From the NCBI RefSeq assembly GCF_001506165.1, contig NZ_CP011427.1:1922001-1986000 (forward strand): a DNA stretch of 64,000 nt. The letters are read 5' to 3'. Positions 16,884 through 26,346 of this stretch are shown here, piece after piece. The first letter of the stretch is position 1. Each line of letters opens with the position of its first letter. The notes under the pieces are model-generated. The model was not told the DNA's origin and made no database searches. It worked only from the letters and a program-made list of their open reading frames with translations. Made by a program: the position numbers and the translations under genes. Source of the stretch: Pantoea vagans (GTDB lineage: Bacteria; Pseudomonadota; Gammaproteobacteria; Enterobacterales; Enterobacteriaceae).

Positions 16884-17930
16884 ATGGACATTAATTCTTC
16901 ACAGCATTTCCTGATCATCGCGTGGTGGTTGGCATTTGGCATCAGCGTTCTTTTATATATTGCTCTGGATGGCGCCGATTTGGGCGCAGGGATCTTCTCG
17001 CTGTTCGTGCGTGACCATGATGAACGTGGCGCGATCATGGCGGCGATGGCAGGGACCTGGGATGCCAACGAGACGTGGCTGATCGTCGCCGGGGGTATCA
17101 TGTTCGGTACTTTCCCGTTTGTGTACGGTTCCGCGTTTAGCTATTTGATGGTGCCGATGGCGCTGGTGTTATGGGGCATTATGTCCCGCGCAGTCGCGCT
17201 GGAGTTCCGCCACCTTGCGTCACCATTCTGGCAGAAATTTTCAGATGGCATTTTCGGTGTCGCCAGTCTGGCGGTGACCTTCTTTGGTGGCATGAGTGTC
17301 GGTGCCATCTTGCAAGGTTTTGGTCTGGACCACCCAACCCAAGGCGTTCCTCACTATATCGGCGGTGCGTTCAGCTTTGTCTCTGCCTTCTCCATCTGGA
17401 CGGGTGTGGCTTCCTGTGTCGCCATGACGTTAGCGGGTGTTCTGTTTGTCCGTGCTCGTTTTGAAAAAAATGAGCCAATCCGTCAGGATGCCGCGCGTTG
17501 GACGGCGGTAATCTTCTGGCTGGCAATTGCTGCAGTTGTGATTACCTGGGTGTGGAGTGCGGTGCTGTTCGACTGGGCGCGTGCTAAGTGGTTCGGCCCA
17601 CACTTCTGGATCTGGGGCCTGTTTGGTCTGCTTGCGCTCTACTGCATTGAGCAGGTGCGTCGTGACACCCTGAAAGACAAAGATTTCGCTGCCGTGCTGT
17701 GGTACAATGCTGCCGCTGTGATTCTCGGTTTCGGCATGCTGATCACCATGTTCCCGTATATTGTTCCGGGCACATGGACCATCTGGGATGGCGCAAGTCC
17801 TCAGGTTTCAATGATCACCTTCACCATGACCATGGGCGGATTTGTCCCGGTAATGCTGATGTATAACTGGTACCAAATTTGGGTATTCCGCGGCCGTATT
17901 TCGAAACTGGTCGGTCACGAGGGGCATTAA
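16884..17930 (+). CDS. cioB: cytochrome bd-type quinol oxidase subunit II (CioB type)
   Basis: 348 residues with about eight membrane helices. Family landmarks are DGADLGAGIFSLF near residue 30, AGTWDANETWLIVAGG near 55-70 and FPYIVPGTWTIWDGASPQ in the last third. It is the partner of subunit I in the bd oxidase. It starts 17 nt after cioA (GGGGAGCAGAGACACTC before ATG) and is followed 7 nt later by cydD. No cydX-like small subunit gene is visible between cioB and cydD, as expected for many cio-type operons. Confidence 0.88.
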   Translation: MDINSSQHFLIIAWWLAFGISVLLYIALDGADLGAGIFSLFVRDHDERGAIMAAMAGTWDANETWLIVAGGIMFGTFPFVYGSAFSYLMVPMALVLWGIMSRAVALEFRHLASPFWQKFSDGIFGVASLAVTFFGGMSVGAILQGFGLDHPTQGVPHYIGGAFSFVSAFSIWTGVASCVAMTLAGVLFVRARFEKNEPIRQDAARWTAVIFWLAIAAVVITWVWSAVLFDWARAKWFGPHFWIWGLFGLLALYCIEQVRRDTLKDKDFAAVLWYNAAAVILGFGMLITMFPYIVPGTWTIWDGASPQVSMITFTMTMGGFVPVMLMYNWYQIWVFRGRISKLVGHEGH

Positions 17931-17937
17931 TCGCATT

Positions 17938-19699
17938 ATGTCTGCTAGTCTACCTCCTAGTGGAAAAGCAGCCCGCCTGGCGGAACGGTGGCTTTCGAGC
18001 CTCCGTCGCCAGGCGGGCGGTTTATTTTCATTATCCATCAGTATGGCGGCGATCAATGCGGTACTGATGATCGCTCAATGCTGGCTTCTGGCTTGGTTGA
18101 TTAACCAGGCGGTGATGCATAGCACAAGCTTCTCCGGATTCATGCCTTACCTGTGGCTGCTGCCGCTGGTGATGTTGCTGCGGGCTGGCGTCGATGTCTT
18201 GCGCCAGGGTTTTGCGTTTGAAGCTTCTGCTCGTATCCGCCAAGGCTTACGCGGCATGTTACTCGACCGCATCGCCGCTTTGGGTCCCGCCTGGAGTCAA
18301 AATCAACGCACCGGTAGCATTGCCAGTTCACTGGGTGAAGGCGTTGAAGCCATTGAAGCCTATTTCTCCGGATTCCTGCCTCAAAAGATCATCATCGGCA
18401 TCGTGCCGCTCGCAATTCTGGTCGCGCTATTTCCCTTCGACTGGGTCTCCGGTCTGATCATGCTGATCACCGCACCGCTGGTTCCGCTGTTTATGATTGT
18501 GGTGGGTAAGGGCGCGGAGAAGATGAGCCTCAAGCAGTGGCATAAACTCAGCCTGATGAGCGCCCACTTCTTTGACGTTATCGCCGGTTTGACCACGCTG
18601 CGACAGACCAATGCCGCACGTCGCCAGGCGAATATTATTGCGGCTATTTCTGACAGCTATCGTCAGACCACCATGAAGGTTTTGCGCCTGGCCTTCCTCT
18701 CTTCTCTGGTGTTGGAGTTTTTCGCCACCATCAGCACCGCCATGGTTGCCGTCTATGTTGGCTTCCGTCTGTTCTACGGTGAGATGGGCTTCTTGCCCGG
18801 TTTGTTTGCATTGTTGCTGGCGCCGGAGTTTTTTCCGTCCACTGCGCGATCTGGGTACGCACTACCATGCACGCATGGATGCCATCGGCGCGACAGAAGG
18901 GTTCCTGGCGATCCTGAATGCTGAACTGCCTGCGTCTGCACAGGGCAAAGCATTACTCTCCGCGCAACCGCGTGAAATCAGCATCGAGGGTGTGAGCTAT
19001 CAGTATGAAGAGGGCGGCGGCGTAACGGATATCTCCTTCACATTGCGCCGTGGCGAAACGCTGGCGATTGTCGGGAGCAGCGGGGCAGGCAAAACCACGT
19101 TATCGCGCTTACTGCTGGGCTTTATCACGCCAGCCTCAGGACGCATCGTTATCGACGGTTGCGACCTTTCATCACTGGATCTCGCCGCATGGCAGCAACA
19201 CTTGGGCTGGCTGCCGCAGCGGCCGACGCTGTTTGCCGGTTCGATTACTGAAAATATCCTGTTATCGCGTCCAGATATCAGCCGTGAAGCCATCGAGTCC
19301 TCGACGCAACTGGCACAGGCTGAAAGTTTTATCCAGACGCTGCCCGGGGGGTATGACTACACCGTAGGAGATGGCGGGCAAGGGTTATCTGGTGGTCAGA
19401 TTCAGCGTATTGCGATGGCCCGTACGGTGTTGAACTCGCCCCCGATTGTGATCCTCGATGAGCCGACGGTGGCACTAGACCGCCATACGGCACAGCAGAT
19501 GATTGTGGCAATGCGTGACCAACTACCCGAGACAGCAAGTTTGATTATTACCCACGATACCGAAATCGCGTCGACGGCTGACAGGGTGATTGTTCTGGAG
19601 CGTGGTCGAGTGATCGAATCCGGTACTCCGCAGGCATTGCGCGACCAGGCTGGCGTATTCGCTGAGCTTGAGCGGCTGCAAAAAGGAGCGCTCTCATGA
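17938..19699 (+). pseudogene. cydD: cydD, thiol-reductant ABC exporter subunit, frameshifted
   Basis: CydD, with CydC, exports cysteine/glutathione to the periplasm and is needed for cytochrome bd assembly. Frame 1 runs from 17938 through the transmembrane half to LLLAPEFF and then loses homology (stop at 18924). The continuing homology (FRPLRDLGTHYHARMDAIGA, then ABC domain with Walker A GSSGAGKTT, signature LSGGQIQR, Walker B VILDEPTVALD) is in another frame ending at 19699. The break lies at a run of six T at 18829-18834; five T would restore one 587-residue protein. Either the gene is inactivated by a +1 indel, or this is a sequencing error or slippage site. The stop overlaps the cydC start (ATGA at 19696). 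Confidence 0.85.
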
Positions 19700-21342
19700 A
19701 TGATCTCTGGCATCTCTTGCGCCTCGCGCGACCATGGCGTTTACGCATGGCAATAGGCGTTTTGCTCTCCGTCATTGTGATTATCTCCAACGTTGCGCTG
19801 CTCGCTTTGTCTGGTTGGTTCATCACCTCAATGGCACTGGCTGGCGTGGGCTCACTGGCGCTGGAGTTCTTTACTCCGGCAGCCGCGATCCGCGGTCTTG
19901 CCGTATTACGCACCTTCGCGCGATATCTGGAAAGGCTGGTCACGCACGATGCCACACTGCGGCTGTTGTCTGTGTTGCGCGTCTGGTTCTATCAGCAAGT
20001 GGCTCCGCTGGCACCTGCTCGATTGCAGGATTTCCGTGAAGGGGATGTTCTGACGCGTTTCCGGTCAGACATTGATAGTCTCGACAACTTCTATCTGCGC
20101 ATCTTAACGCCGGCGATTTCAGGGTTGATCTCGGCCATCATCATTCTGGCGGGGCTGTACTGGTTTTCACCTACCGTAGCCTTGATTGATGCCATGGTGT
20201 TGATACTTGCCGGGGTGATTGTGCCTTATATTGTCGCATCGTTAACCAGAACCAGTGGCAACAAGATTGCTGTGGGCCGTTCGGCAGTGCAGGCGGCCTC
20301 CACTGATTTGATGCGTGGTCTGGGAGAGTTGCAGGTTGTTGGGGCTGTCAGCCATCAAACCGACCATTTGCGTCAACTTTCTCAGCAATTGATTGGTGCA
20401 CAACGTCAGCAAGCGTGGATGAGTGCCAGTGGCGGGGCGGTCTGCGCATTGATGGGACAACTTGGGTTGTTCATCGCCTTCGTGCTGTTATTCGCTCCCG
20501 GACAGTCGGGCGGACTGACGCCAAGTGAGATCGTCTTGTTGCTGTTCACGGTGCTCGCCAGCACTGAAGCGGTGGCCGGATTGCCTGCCGCCTTCGCGGC
20601 ACTGGGCACGACACGCGAAGCGGCGCGCCGTCTGTTCTCGATGACGGAACTGACACCCGCGATCGTGTTGCCGGAAACCTGTACGCTGCCAGAAAGCAGC
20701 GAATTGACTTTCGCATCGGTGACCATGCGCTATGCGCCAGAGGCACCAACGGTATTGGATAAGCTGAGTTTCACGGTGCCCGTTGGCCACTGTTTGGCAG
20801 TTCTTGGCCCAAGCGGCGCGGGAAAAACGACGATTCTGAATCTGGTGCAAGGGTTCTGGGACAGTACCGACGGCGAGGTGTTGATAGGTGGGCATCCAGC
20901 CAGTTCGCTTTCTGAAGCGACATTGCGTCAGATGATCTCCGTCGTCAGCCAAAAGACCTATCTGTTCAATGCGTCTATTCGTGACAACCTGCGTCTGGTT
21001 TCGCCTGATGCAGATGATGATGCGTTGTGGGATGCACTGACTCGCGCCGCCTTAGCTGACGAAATCCGTCGCTTCCCGCAGGGACTGGATGCCATGGCAG
21101 GGGAATTAGGTGTCCGCCTGTCTGGCGGCCAGGCTCGCAGAATGGGAATTGCCCGTGCGTATCTTTCAGATGCACCGATTGTACTGCTGGACGAACCAAC
21201 CGAAGGGCTGGACGCGGTGAATACCGAGTTAGTCCTGAACAGTTTAAAAGAGTTGATTAGGGGTAAAACCACGCTGTTGGTCACCCATCAGATCCAGCCG
21301 CTGTCGCTCGCCGATAGTCGGTTACTGCTTGATATTCAATAA
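19696..21342 (+). CDS. cydC: thiol-reductant ABC exporter subunit CydC
   Basis: 548 residues: an ABC transmembrane domain of about 320 residues, then an ATPase domain with Walker A GPSGAGKTT, signature LSGGQARRMGIARAYL and Walker B IVLLDEPTEGLD. It partners CydD in exporting thiols to the periplasm, a requirement for haem insertion into cytochrome bd. It is intact and starts inside the last codons of cydD. Having a dedicated cydDC copy in the cioAB operon differs from E. coli, where cydDC is unlinked from cydAB; a second copy elsewhere could mask the cydD lesion here. Confidence 0.88.
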   Translation: MNDLWHLLRLARPWRLRMAIGVLLSVIVIISNVALLALSGWFITSMALAGVGSLALEFFTPAAAIRGLAVLRTFARYLERLVTHDATLRLLSVLRVWFYQQVAPLAPARLQDFREGDVLTRFRSDIDSLDNFYLRILTPAISGLISAIIILAGLYWFSPTVALIDAMVLILAGVIVPYIVASLTRTSGNKIAVGRSAVQAASTDLMRGLGELQVVGAVSHQTDHLRQLSQQLIGAQRQQAWMSASGGAVCALMGQLGLFIAFVLLFAPGQSGGLTPSEIVLLLFTVLASTEAVAGLPAAFAALGTTREAARRLFSMTELTPAIVLPETCTLPESSELTFASVTMRYAPEAPTVLDKLSFTVPVGHCLAVLGPSGAGKTTILNLVQGFWDSTDGEVLIGGHPASSLSEATLRQMISVVSQKTYLFNASIRDNLRLVSPDADDDALWDALTRAALADEIRRFPQGLDAMAGELGVRLSGGQARRMGIARAYLSDAPIVLLDEPTEGLDAVNTELVLNSLKELIRGKTTLLVTHQIQPLSLADSRLLLDIQ

Positions 21343-21453
21343 CAAAGGCAGGGATCTGAAGTTTGTTAGATTGAATGTTTGCTCGGGGGAGACCCGGGCC
21401 ATTTTCATCAATACAACAATAAATTTTGTGAGACAACTGACCAGGGATAAATC

Positions 21454-21624
21454 ATGGATAAAATGACCAATGCCAAAACCCGACGAAAACATATTCGTTT
21501 TCCTCATCTGCTGATTGATCAGATTGAAGAGAGTATGAAGCTGGAGAACAGCCAAAACTTTTCAGCTTGGGTGGTGGAAGCCTGCCGTTTGAAAGCGCGG
21601 GAAGCCAATAGCGGAAAGAAGTAA
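21454..21624 (+). CDS. small YlcI/YnfO-like (DUF3950) protein
   Basis: A 56-residue reading frame too short for most gene callers. AGGGA lies about 7 nt before the ATG. The sequence (KHIRFPHLLIDQIEESMKLE, then NFSAWVVEACRLKARE) has the ribbon-helix-helix-like pattern of DUF3950 proteins such as E. coli YnfO/YlcI: a basic start, R-F-P, an amphipathic helix, then F-x-x-W-V-x-E-A-C. These are usually found in prophages or islands and may bind DNA; function unknown. It follows cydC by 110 bp and is not obviously co-transcribed. Family assignment is from memory of the pattern. Confidence 0.6.
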   Translation: MDKMTNAKTRRKHIRFPHLLIDQIEESMKLENSQNFSAWVVEACRLKAREANSGKK

Positions 21625-22165
21625 TTAAACATTTTCCCATCAGTGGCACGTTTTTATCGCGAGAGGTGTTGCTGATGGGGGGATCGTGTGAAATCTCTGC
21701 TTCAATAGGTAGCCTAAAACGGCCAGGGTTGCCATTTCGCCCGGAGGCGTTTTCATCTGAAATTGGGTTCCCGTTGCTAAGGACGCGAATGAACCTGATG
21801 TCATCACCGATATGGTCGTCGGGAGAGGACGAGTGCCAGGGCTGCGAAGCAAATATATCAACACCAGAATGAAAGTGAAAGGCGGTTCAGCTTTTTGTTC
21901 GACATGGTCACCAGCATCAGCAGAGATCTCCCAGAAAAGGTGGCAAACGCGCCGCATCTGGGGATAACAACATAACCAGTCCAGGCAAACATCCGCATCT
22001 CCAGAACGGCCAGGTCAGCTTTGCCTCTATAATTTAAGTGCGCATAATCATGATTATGTTAAATAAGGTATCTGGTACGCACTCATCACTGGCTCACGAC
22101 ATTCCCTGCCATCACTTACTCTCCGTCCTGATGCTGTTCTCTCTTGTTTCTGCCACCACTCGTCA
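21625..22165. other. 540 bp without a convincing gene
   Basis: Only weak overlapping frames are present, including a 105-codon minus-strand frame at 21640-21957 that has no ribosome site, no recognisable motif and proline/serine-rich low-complexity composition. The stretch looks like decayed or accessory DNA between the DUF3950-like gene and the HEAT-like gene. Confidence 0.4.
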
Positions 22166-22510
22166 TCATCTGAACCCCTCCGTGATATCCATCAACCACT
22201 TCCCGTAACGTCGTATCCGTTCGATGGTTGTTTCCAGCACGACGGCATATCGTGGGCGTGCAACAGGCTTAACGCAATTGATCCCTCTTTCCGTTAGCGC
22301 CTTCCCGGCTGCTAACCTCACTTGAAAGACATAATCATTTTTCGCCAGATATTGTAATGCCTCAATGCTGCGTGGATCAGCGCATGTCTTTATTTCCTTT
22401 ATGAGATTCAATCGCTTATGGAAATCTGTCTTATCTTTCAGAATCGTTTCCACTTCATCAAACTGCACGGCCACCTTCACTAAGCCTATAAACACGGCGT
22501 CGCTACGCAA
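22166..22510 (-). CDS. small HEAT-repeat-like hypothetical protein
   Basis: Up to 114 residues, not recognised with certainty. The middle part (ADPRSIEALQYLAKNDYVFQ, then VRLAAGKALTERG) reads as one HEAT/armadillo-type helical hairpin, and the C-terminus is basic. The start is unclear: a TTG at 22510 sits almost on top of AAGGA, while a GTG at 22495 lies about 14 nt from it. Similar short proteins in enterobacteria are sometimes misannotated as adenylosuccinate lyase; I see no lyase motif. It probably mediates a protein contact, but this is not demonstrable. It lies in a gene-poor stretch with the DUF3950-like gene. Confidence 0.5.
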   Translation of the reverse strand: MRSDAVFIGLVKVAVQFDEVETILKDKTDFHKRLNLIKEIKTCADPRSIEALQYLAKNDYVFQVRLAAGKALTERGINCVKPVARPRYAVVLETTIERIRRYGKWLMDITEGFR

Positions 22511-22696
22511 ATCCTTGCGGGTAAAGTCTCACGTGTATCTACAGAATTCACGTAGACGCGTCTCAAATGAAGCCTATTTATCACTCATTTTGTCAGATTT
22601 CGCCGTCACGTCATGTTCGTCACCAGAATCGATCCCGCGTTAACCTGGCTAAGCCAACAATCGTCTACAGTTAAGATACTCAATCTCTGGGAAATT

Positions 22697-23365
22697 ATGC
22701 TCGCCATGCCCTTTTCTCTTATGCCTCATCTTTTCGCGCGCCTGCGCCTGCTTATCTCCGTTGCGGCCGGGATCGTCTGCTATTTGCTACTCCCTGCACA
22801 ATTGGGCGAAATGCAGCGATTACTGATTGGCTGGAATGTGCTGGCCTGGCTCTATTTATGGTTTCTTTGGTTCCGGATGTTGCGCACTGACTCAGGGGAA
22901 ATCAAACGTATTGCCAGGATGCAGGACCAAAGTGCGGCGCTGGTACTGGGTATGGTGATCTTGGCTTGTATGGTCAGTATTGTGGCCATTATGAGTGAGT
23001 TGCCCACATTGAAAAGCCTGCATGGTACGCCCAAAATATTGCATTTGGTGCTGACAGCGATGACGCTGATTGTTTCATGGGCGTTGCTACCTAGCTCTTT
23101 TGCCATGCACTACGCCCATCAACATTACCTGCGGAAAAGTGACAACGTCACACCGATGATCTTCCCTGAAAAACCCGATGACCCCAATTACTGGGATTTT
23201 CTCTACTTCTCCTTCACCATCGCGGTCGCCTCACAAACCGCCGATGTGGCAACGGGCACCACTGAGATGCGCAAACTGGCCCTGCTTCAATCCGTGATCT
23301 CGTTTATCTTCAATCTGGCCATTCTTGGATTATCCGTGAATGTCGGCGCCGGGTTACTGAGCTAA
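22697..23365 (+). CDS. DUF1345 family membrane protein
   Basis: About 222 residues with five or so hydrophobic helices and the conserved DUF1345 region YWDFLYFSFTIAVASQTADV near residue 170, a segment that resembles an ion-channel pore signature. The function is unknown; it is an inner-membrane protein. I chose the ATG at 22697 because the family starts shortly before the first helix; an in-frame start at 22613 would add a hydrophilic leader. It overlaps the convergent DUF3811 gene by 4 bp. Confidence 0.8.
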   Translation: MLAMPFSLMPHLFARLRLLISVAAGIVCYLLLPAQLGEMQRLLIGWNVLAWLYLWFLWFRMLRTDSGEIKRIARMQDQSAALVLGMVILACMVSIVAIMSELPTLKSLHGTPKILHLVLTAMTLIVSWALLPSSFAMHYAHQHYLRKSDNVTPMIFPEKPDDPNYWDFLYFSFTIAVASQTADVATGTTEMRKLALLQSVISFIFNLAILGLSVNVGAGLLS

Positions 23366-23670
23366 CGGCGGCCCTTAATCACCGAGGCCGACCAGCTAAA
23401 ATCACTGACCTCACTCGCCGATTGTGCTTCAGGTTTTTTACGACGAGTGGGCGTTTTCTTGGCTTTGTCGGCTTTCGCTTTCTCTTTGGCCAGCTTGAGG
23501 CTCATAACCTGTTGGCGCGCTTCGGCGGTGTACTCTTTTTCTTTCTTCGCGTCAGGCTCTTTACCGCTGCGCAGCCGATGTTTTTGCATCAGCCCTTTGA
23601 AAATCTCATCCACTTCTCCTCGCTCAGCCTCATTAAACTGATCGATTGAAATCATTTTCTTGTCGCTCAT
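23362..23670 (-). CDS. yjbD: DUF3811 (YjbD-like) small basic protein
   Basis: 102 residues, highly charged and probably alpha-helical, with a Lys/Arg-rich centre (KAKADKAKKTPTRRKKP) and the C-terminal FSWSASVIKGRR, matching the FSWSAN...RGRR ending of E. coli YjbD (DUF3811). The function is unknown; such proteins may bind nucleic acid. AGGAAC lies about 7 nt before the ATG. It is divergent from the VF530-family gene and overlaps the DUF1345 gene end by 4 bp. Confidence 0.75.
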   Translation of the reverse strand: MSDKKMISIDQFNEAERGEVDEIFKGLMQKHRLRSGKEPDAKKEKEYTAEARQQVMSLKLAKEKAKADKAKKTPTRRKKPEAQSASEVSDFSWSASVIKGRR

Positions 23671-23780
23671 TGCGTCTGTTCCTGTGATAAATGGCCCGAC
23701 CTCAGTTTACATCATTGCTGCAAGCTCGGCTTTCTTGTAACCTTGCCCGCCAATCTCTCGCCTGTAAACAAGGATTCATC

Positions 23781-24059
23781 ATGACCGCACACCCTTCTAA
23801 AGATCCGCTGCACGGCGTGACGCTGGAGATGATCGTGAATGCACTCGTGGCCCGCTACGGTTGGGATGAACTCGGCAAGCTGATCAATATCAACTGTTTT
23901 AAAAACGACCCCAGCGTCAAATCCAGCCTGAAATTTTTGCGCCGCACGCCGTGGGCTCGCGCGGAAGTTGAAGCCCTGTACCTCGATTCACTGGATCAAC
24001 CCGCAGACAACAATGAGGAAGCAGCAGGATTTAACCCATGGACCGAGGGCCGTAAATAA
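23781..24059 (+). CDS. VF530-family DNA-binding protein (DUF2132)
   Basis: 92 residues matching the VF530/DUF2132 family almost throughout: [34 protein letters not shown], and [20 protein letters not shown]. These are small double-stranded-DNA-binding helical proteins of unknown role. AAGGA lies 7 nt before the ATG at 23781; a longer upstream frame lacks homology and a ribosome site. It is a single-gene unit divergent from the DUF3811 gene. Confidence 0.85.
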   Translation: MTAHPSKDPLHGVTLEMIVNALVARYGWDELGKLININCFKNDPSVKSSLKFLRRTPWARAEVEALYLDSLDQPADNNEEAAGFNPWTEGRK

Positions 24060-24164
24060 CGCAAGGCACTACGCATGCCATTCGATTAGCAACCTTGCCA
24101 GCGTCATCACATTTTCCAATGACCCGCCGCCTTGTAACTTCACATCTCGCATGACAATATCGGC

Positions 24165-24180
24165 ACATGTATATACATGT
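24165..24180. promoter_or_regulatory. 16 bp perfect palindrome, probable operator of the NCS1 permease gene
   Basis: ACATGTATATACATGT is a perfect palindrome 70 bp before the permease start. The core TGTATATACA resembles operators of GntR-family (HutC-type) regulators. No such regulator is encoded nearby, so the partner is unknown. Confidence 0.5.
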
Positions 24181-24250
24181 ATCTTCAATTGCATTCACAC
24201 CACACTAACAATAAAGCCCCTGTCGCGTTCATTGTTTCAGCGAGGAAACT

Positions 24251-25681
24251 ATGTCAACCGAATCACCTGCAGCAGACTATAAAGGCACTGACAAACAAAG
24301 CCTGACAGAAACCCGTTCTATCGATTACATCCCGTTGCACGAACGTCATGGCCACCCTTTCAGCCAGTTCACACTCTGGTTTGGCGGAAACTTACAAATC
24401 ACCGCGATTGTCACTGGTGCGCTGGCCGTGGTGCTGGGTGGCGATGTGGTATGGTCGCTGATCGGTTTACTGGTTGGGCAGATCGTTGGTGCAGCCATCA
24501 TGTCATTACACGCCGTTCAGGGCCCACGCCTCGGTTTACCGCAAATGATCACCAGCCGCATGCAGTTCGGCGTGTTTGGCGCAGTGATTCCCTTGGTACT
24601 GGTGTGCATAATGTATGTGGGCTTTTCCGCAAGCGGTACCGTGTTAGCCGGGCAAGCATTAGCGAAGCTGATCAACGTCAGCAATGCGGCTGGCATGATC
24701 CTGTTTAGCGCCATTATTGTCGTGATCGCGGTACTGGGCTATCGCGTAATTCACAAGCTGGGTAAAGTGGCCAGTGTGATTGGGGTACTGGCTTTTGCCT
24801 ACCTGTTCATCACCTTGCTCTCTACACATGATTTGTCAGGGGTTTGGCAGAATCAGCACTTCACCCTCGCCAATTTCCTGTTGGCCGTTTCGCTGTCATC
24901 CTCCTGGCAAATCGCCTTTTGCCCTTATGTGTCGGACTACTCGCGCTATCTTCCGGCTGATGTCTCAGCCAGGAAGCTGTTTAGCTCCGTGTTCTTTGGC
25001 ACCGTATTGGGTACTCAGGCGTCCATGAGCTTGGGCGTGATTGTTGCCGCAATTGCCGGGAAAGCTTTTTCAGGTAACGAAGTGGGCTACATCGTCGGCT
25101 TGGGCAGTACAGCTACCATGGCGATGGTGATCTATTTCGCCATCTGCTTCGGCAAAATCACTTTTACTACGCTTAACGCTTACGGCAGTTTTATGTCACT
25201 CACCACCATTGTTTCTGGCTTCCGCCAGCAAACCTCGCTCAGCCGAGGGAGCCGCATACTGTTTGTGGTGCTGATGGTGACGGTGGCTTGCATCATCGCG
25301 CTGATCAGTGAACCGGCCTTCCTGAAATCCTTCACGCATTTCCTGTTGTTCCTGCTCGCTTTCTTCGTGCCATGGAGCGCCATTAGCCTGACTGATTTCT
25401 ATCTCATCACCAAAGGCAAGGTCGATGTCCCTGCGCTGTCACAGCCCAATGGCCGTTACGGTCGCTGGAACTGGACGGGTATCACGGTTTACTTCCTGGG
25501 CGTGCTGGTGCAGTTGCCTTTTATCGACAACCCCTTGCACCATGGTTCGTTAACCTGGATTTTCGCCGGCAATGATGTGTCGTGGATTATCGGTTGGTTT
25601 GTCACTGCACTGCTGTGGCTGGCGGCAAGTCGCTGGGATCGTCGTGGAAAATTAGTACGTTCAGTCTACCCGTTTGAGTGA
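24251..25681 (+). CDS. NCS1 family purine/cytosine permease
   Basis: 476 residues with about 12 membrane helices. It has the NCS1 N-terminus (IDYIPLHERHGHPFSQFTLW, then FGGNLQITAIVTGAL) and the later QIAFCPYVSDYSRYLP, where Cyt/purine permeases keep an aromatic-Asp-Tyr-Ser-Arg motif. It imports a nucleobase or related heterocycle with a cation across the inner membrane. Exact substrate unknown; no catabolic enzyme is adjacent. AGGAAAC lies just before the ATG. It is monocistronic, with an upstream palindrome and a hairpin after the stop. Confidence 0.85.
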   Translation: MSTESPAADYKGTDKQSLTETRSIDYIPLHERHGHPFSQFTLWFGGNLQITAIVTGALAVVLGGDVVWSLIGLLVGQIVGAAIMSLHAVQGPRLGLPQMITSRMQFGVFGAVIPLVLVCIMYVGFSASGTVLAGQALAKLINVSNAAGMILFSAIIVVIAVLGYRVIHKLGKVASVIGVLAFAYLFITLLSTHDLSGVWQNQHFTLANFLLAVSLSSSWQIAFCPYVSDYSRYLPADVSARKLFSSVFFGTVLGTQASMSLGVIVAAIAGKAFSGNEVGYIVGLGSTATMAMVIYFAICFGKITFTTLNAYGSFMSLTTIVSGFRQQTSLSRGSRILFVVLMVTVACIIALISEPAFLKSFTHFLLFLLAFFVPWSAISLTDFYLITKGKVDVPALSQPNGRYGRWNWTGITVYFLGVLVQLPFIDNPLHHGSLTWIFAGNDVSWIIGWFVTALLWLAASRWDRRGKLVRSVYPFE

Positions 25682-25688
25682 CATTGTC

Positions 25689-25712
25689 ACGGCCGCCCAA
25701 TGTGGCGGCCGT
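25689..25712. terminator. bidirectional hairpin between convergent genes
   Basis: ACGGCCGCC (25689-25697) pairs perfectly with GGCGGCCGT (25704-25712) around CAATGT, lying between the stops of the NCS1 permease and the PEBP-like gene. The T tract is weak on both sides. Confidence 0.65.
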
Positions 25713-25718
25713 TCTGCA

Positions 25719-26270
25719 TTACTTATCGTTGGTAAACTTGCCAATCAGCGTTGCTCCGCCTAAGGCATGCCCCTTCAATTTTGCTATCAGCTCATCATGC
25801 GTCAGGCCAGCCGGTAGCTGATTAACGGGCAAATCGGTCGCAACCAGTACAAAGTTGTAGTTATGCATACCACTCCCTACCGGTGGACAAGGTCCATAAT
25901 AGCTTGTGGTGCCAGGTGAGTTTTTACCACCGGTATAACCCACTCCTTTGCTCAATTCACCTTGCGCAAACTGACTGCGATCGGCCGCAATGTTATAGGC
26001 TACCATGTGCGTCACACCCAACCCTTTACCGCCTACCGGGTCCGTGAGCACCAGAGCAAAACTGCGGGTTCCCGTCGGTACATTTGACCAACTCAATGCC
26101 GGGGACACATTGTCGCCGGTGCAGGATGGATTGTTTTTGTTGTTGCCCGCGAAGGTCTTGTTCAGCACCGCACTGTCATTAAAATCTGACGATTGTAGTG
26201 TAAACACCGGGGCAGCCATCACGGCTCCGGGTAGTAGCGCCAACAATAAAATCGGTTTCAACCTAACCAT
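25719..26270 (-). CDS. YbhB/YbcL family PEBP-like protein, exported
   Basis: About 183 residues with a signal peptide (LLLALLPGAVMA, then APVFTLQSSDF). The mature part carries the phosphatidylethanolamine-binding-protein fold motifs: CTGDNVSPALSWSNVPTGT, FALVLTDPVG, VTHMVAYNI and the late YYGPCPPVGSGMHNYNF, matching bacterial YbhB/YbcL (Raf-kinase-inhibitor-like) proteins. It is periplasmic; the physiological ligand is unknown. Two adjacent ATGs exist (26273 and 26270); AGGAG lies 6 nt from the second. Convergent with the NCS1 permease. Confidence 0.85.
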   Translation of the reverse strand: MVRLKPILLLALLPGAVMAAPVFTLQSSDFNDSAVLNKTFAGNNKNNPSCTGDNVSPALSWSNVPTGTRSFALVLTDPVGGKGLGVTHMVAYNIAADRSQFAQGELSKGVGYTGGKNSPGTTSYYGPCPPVGSGMHNYNFVLVATDLPVNQLPAGLTHDELIAKLKGHALGGATLIGKFTNDK

Positions 26271-26346
26271 CATTCACTCCTGTTGATGAAAAATCAGTCA
26301 CGGGAACAAGTATATAGCCTGATTGTGTCGCTGCTGCTTTTATCGC

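Noticed and set aside
21640..21957. 105-codon minus-strand frame after the DUF3950-like gene
   Set aside because: No ribosome site, low-complexity composition and no family pattern; more likely chance or decayed DNA.
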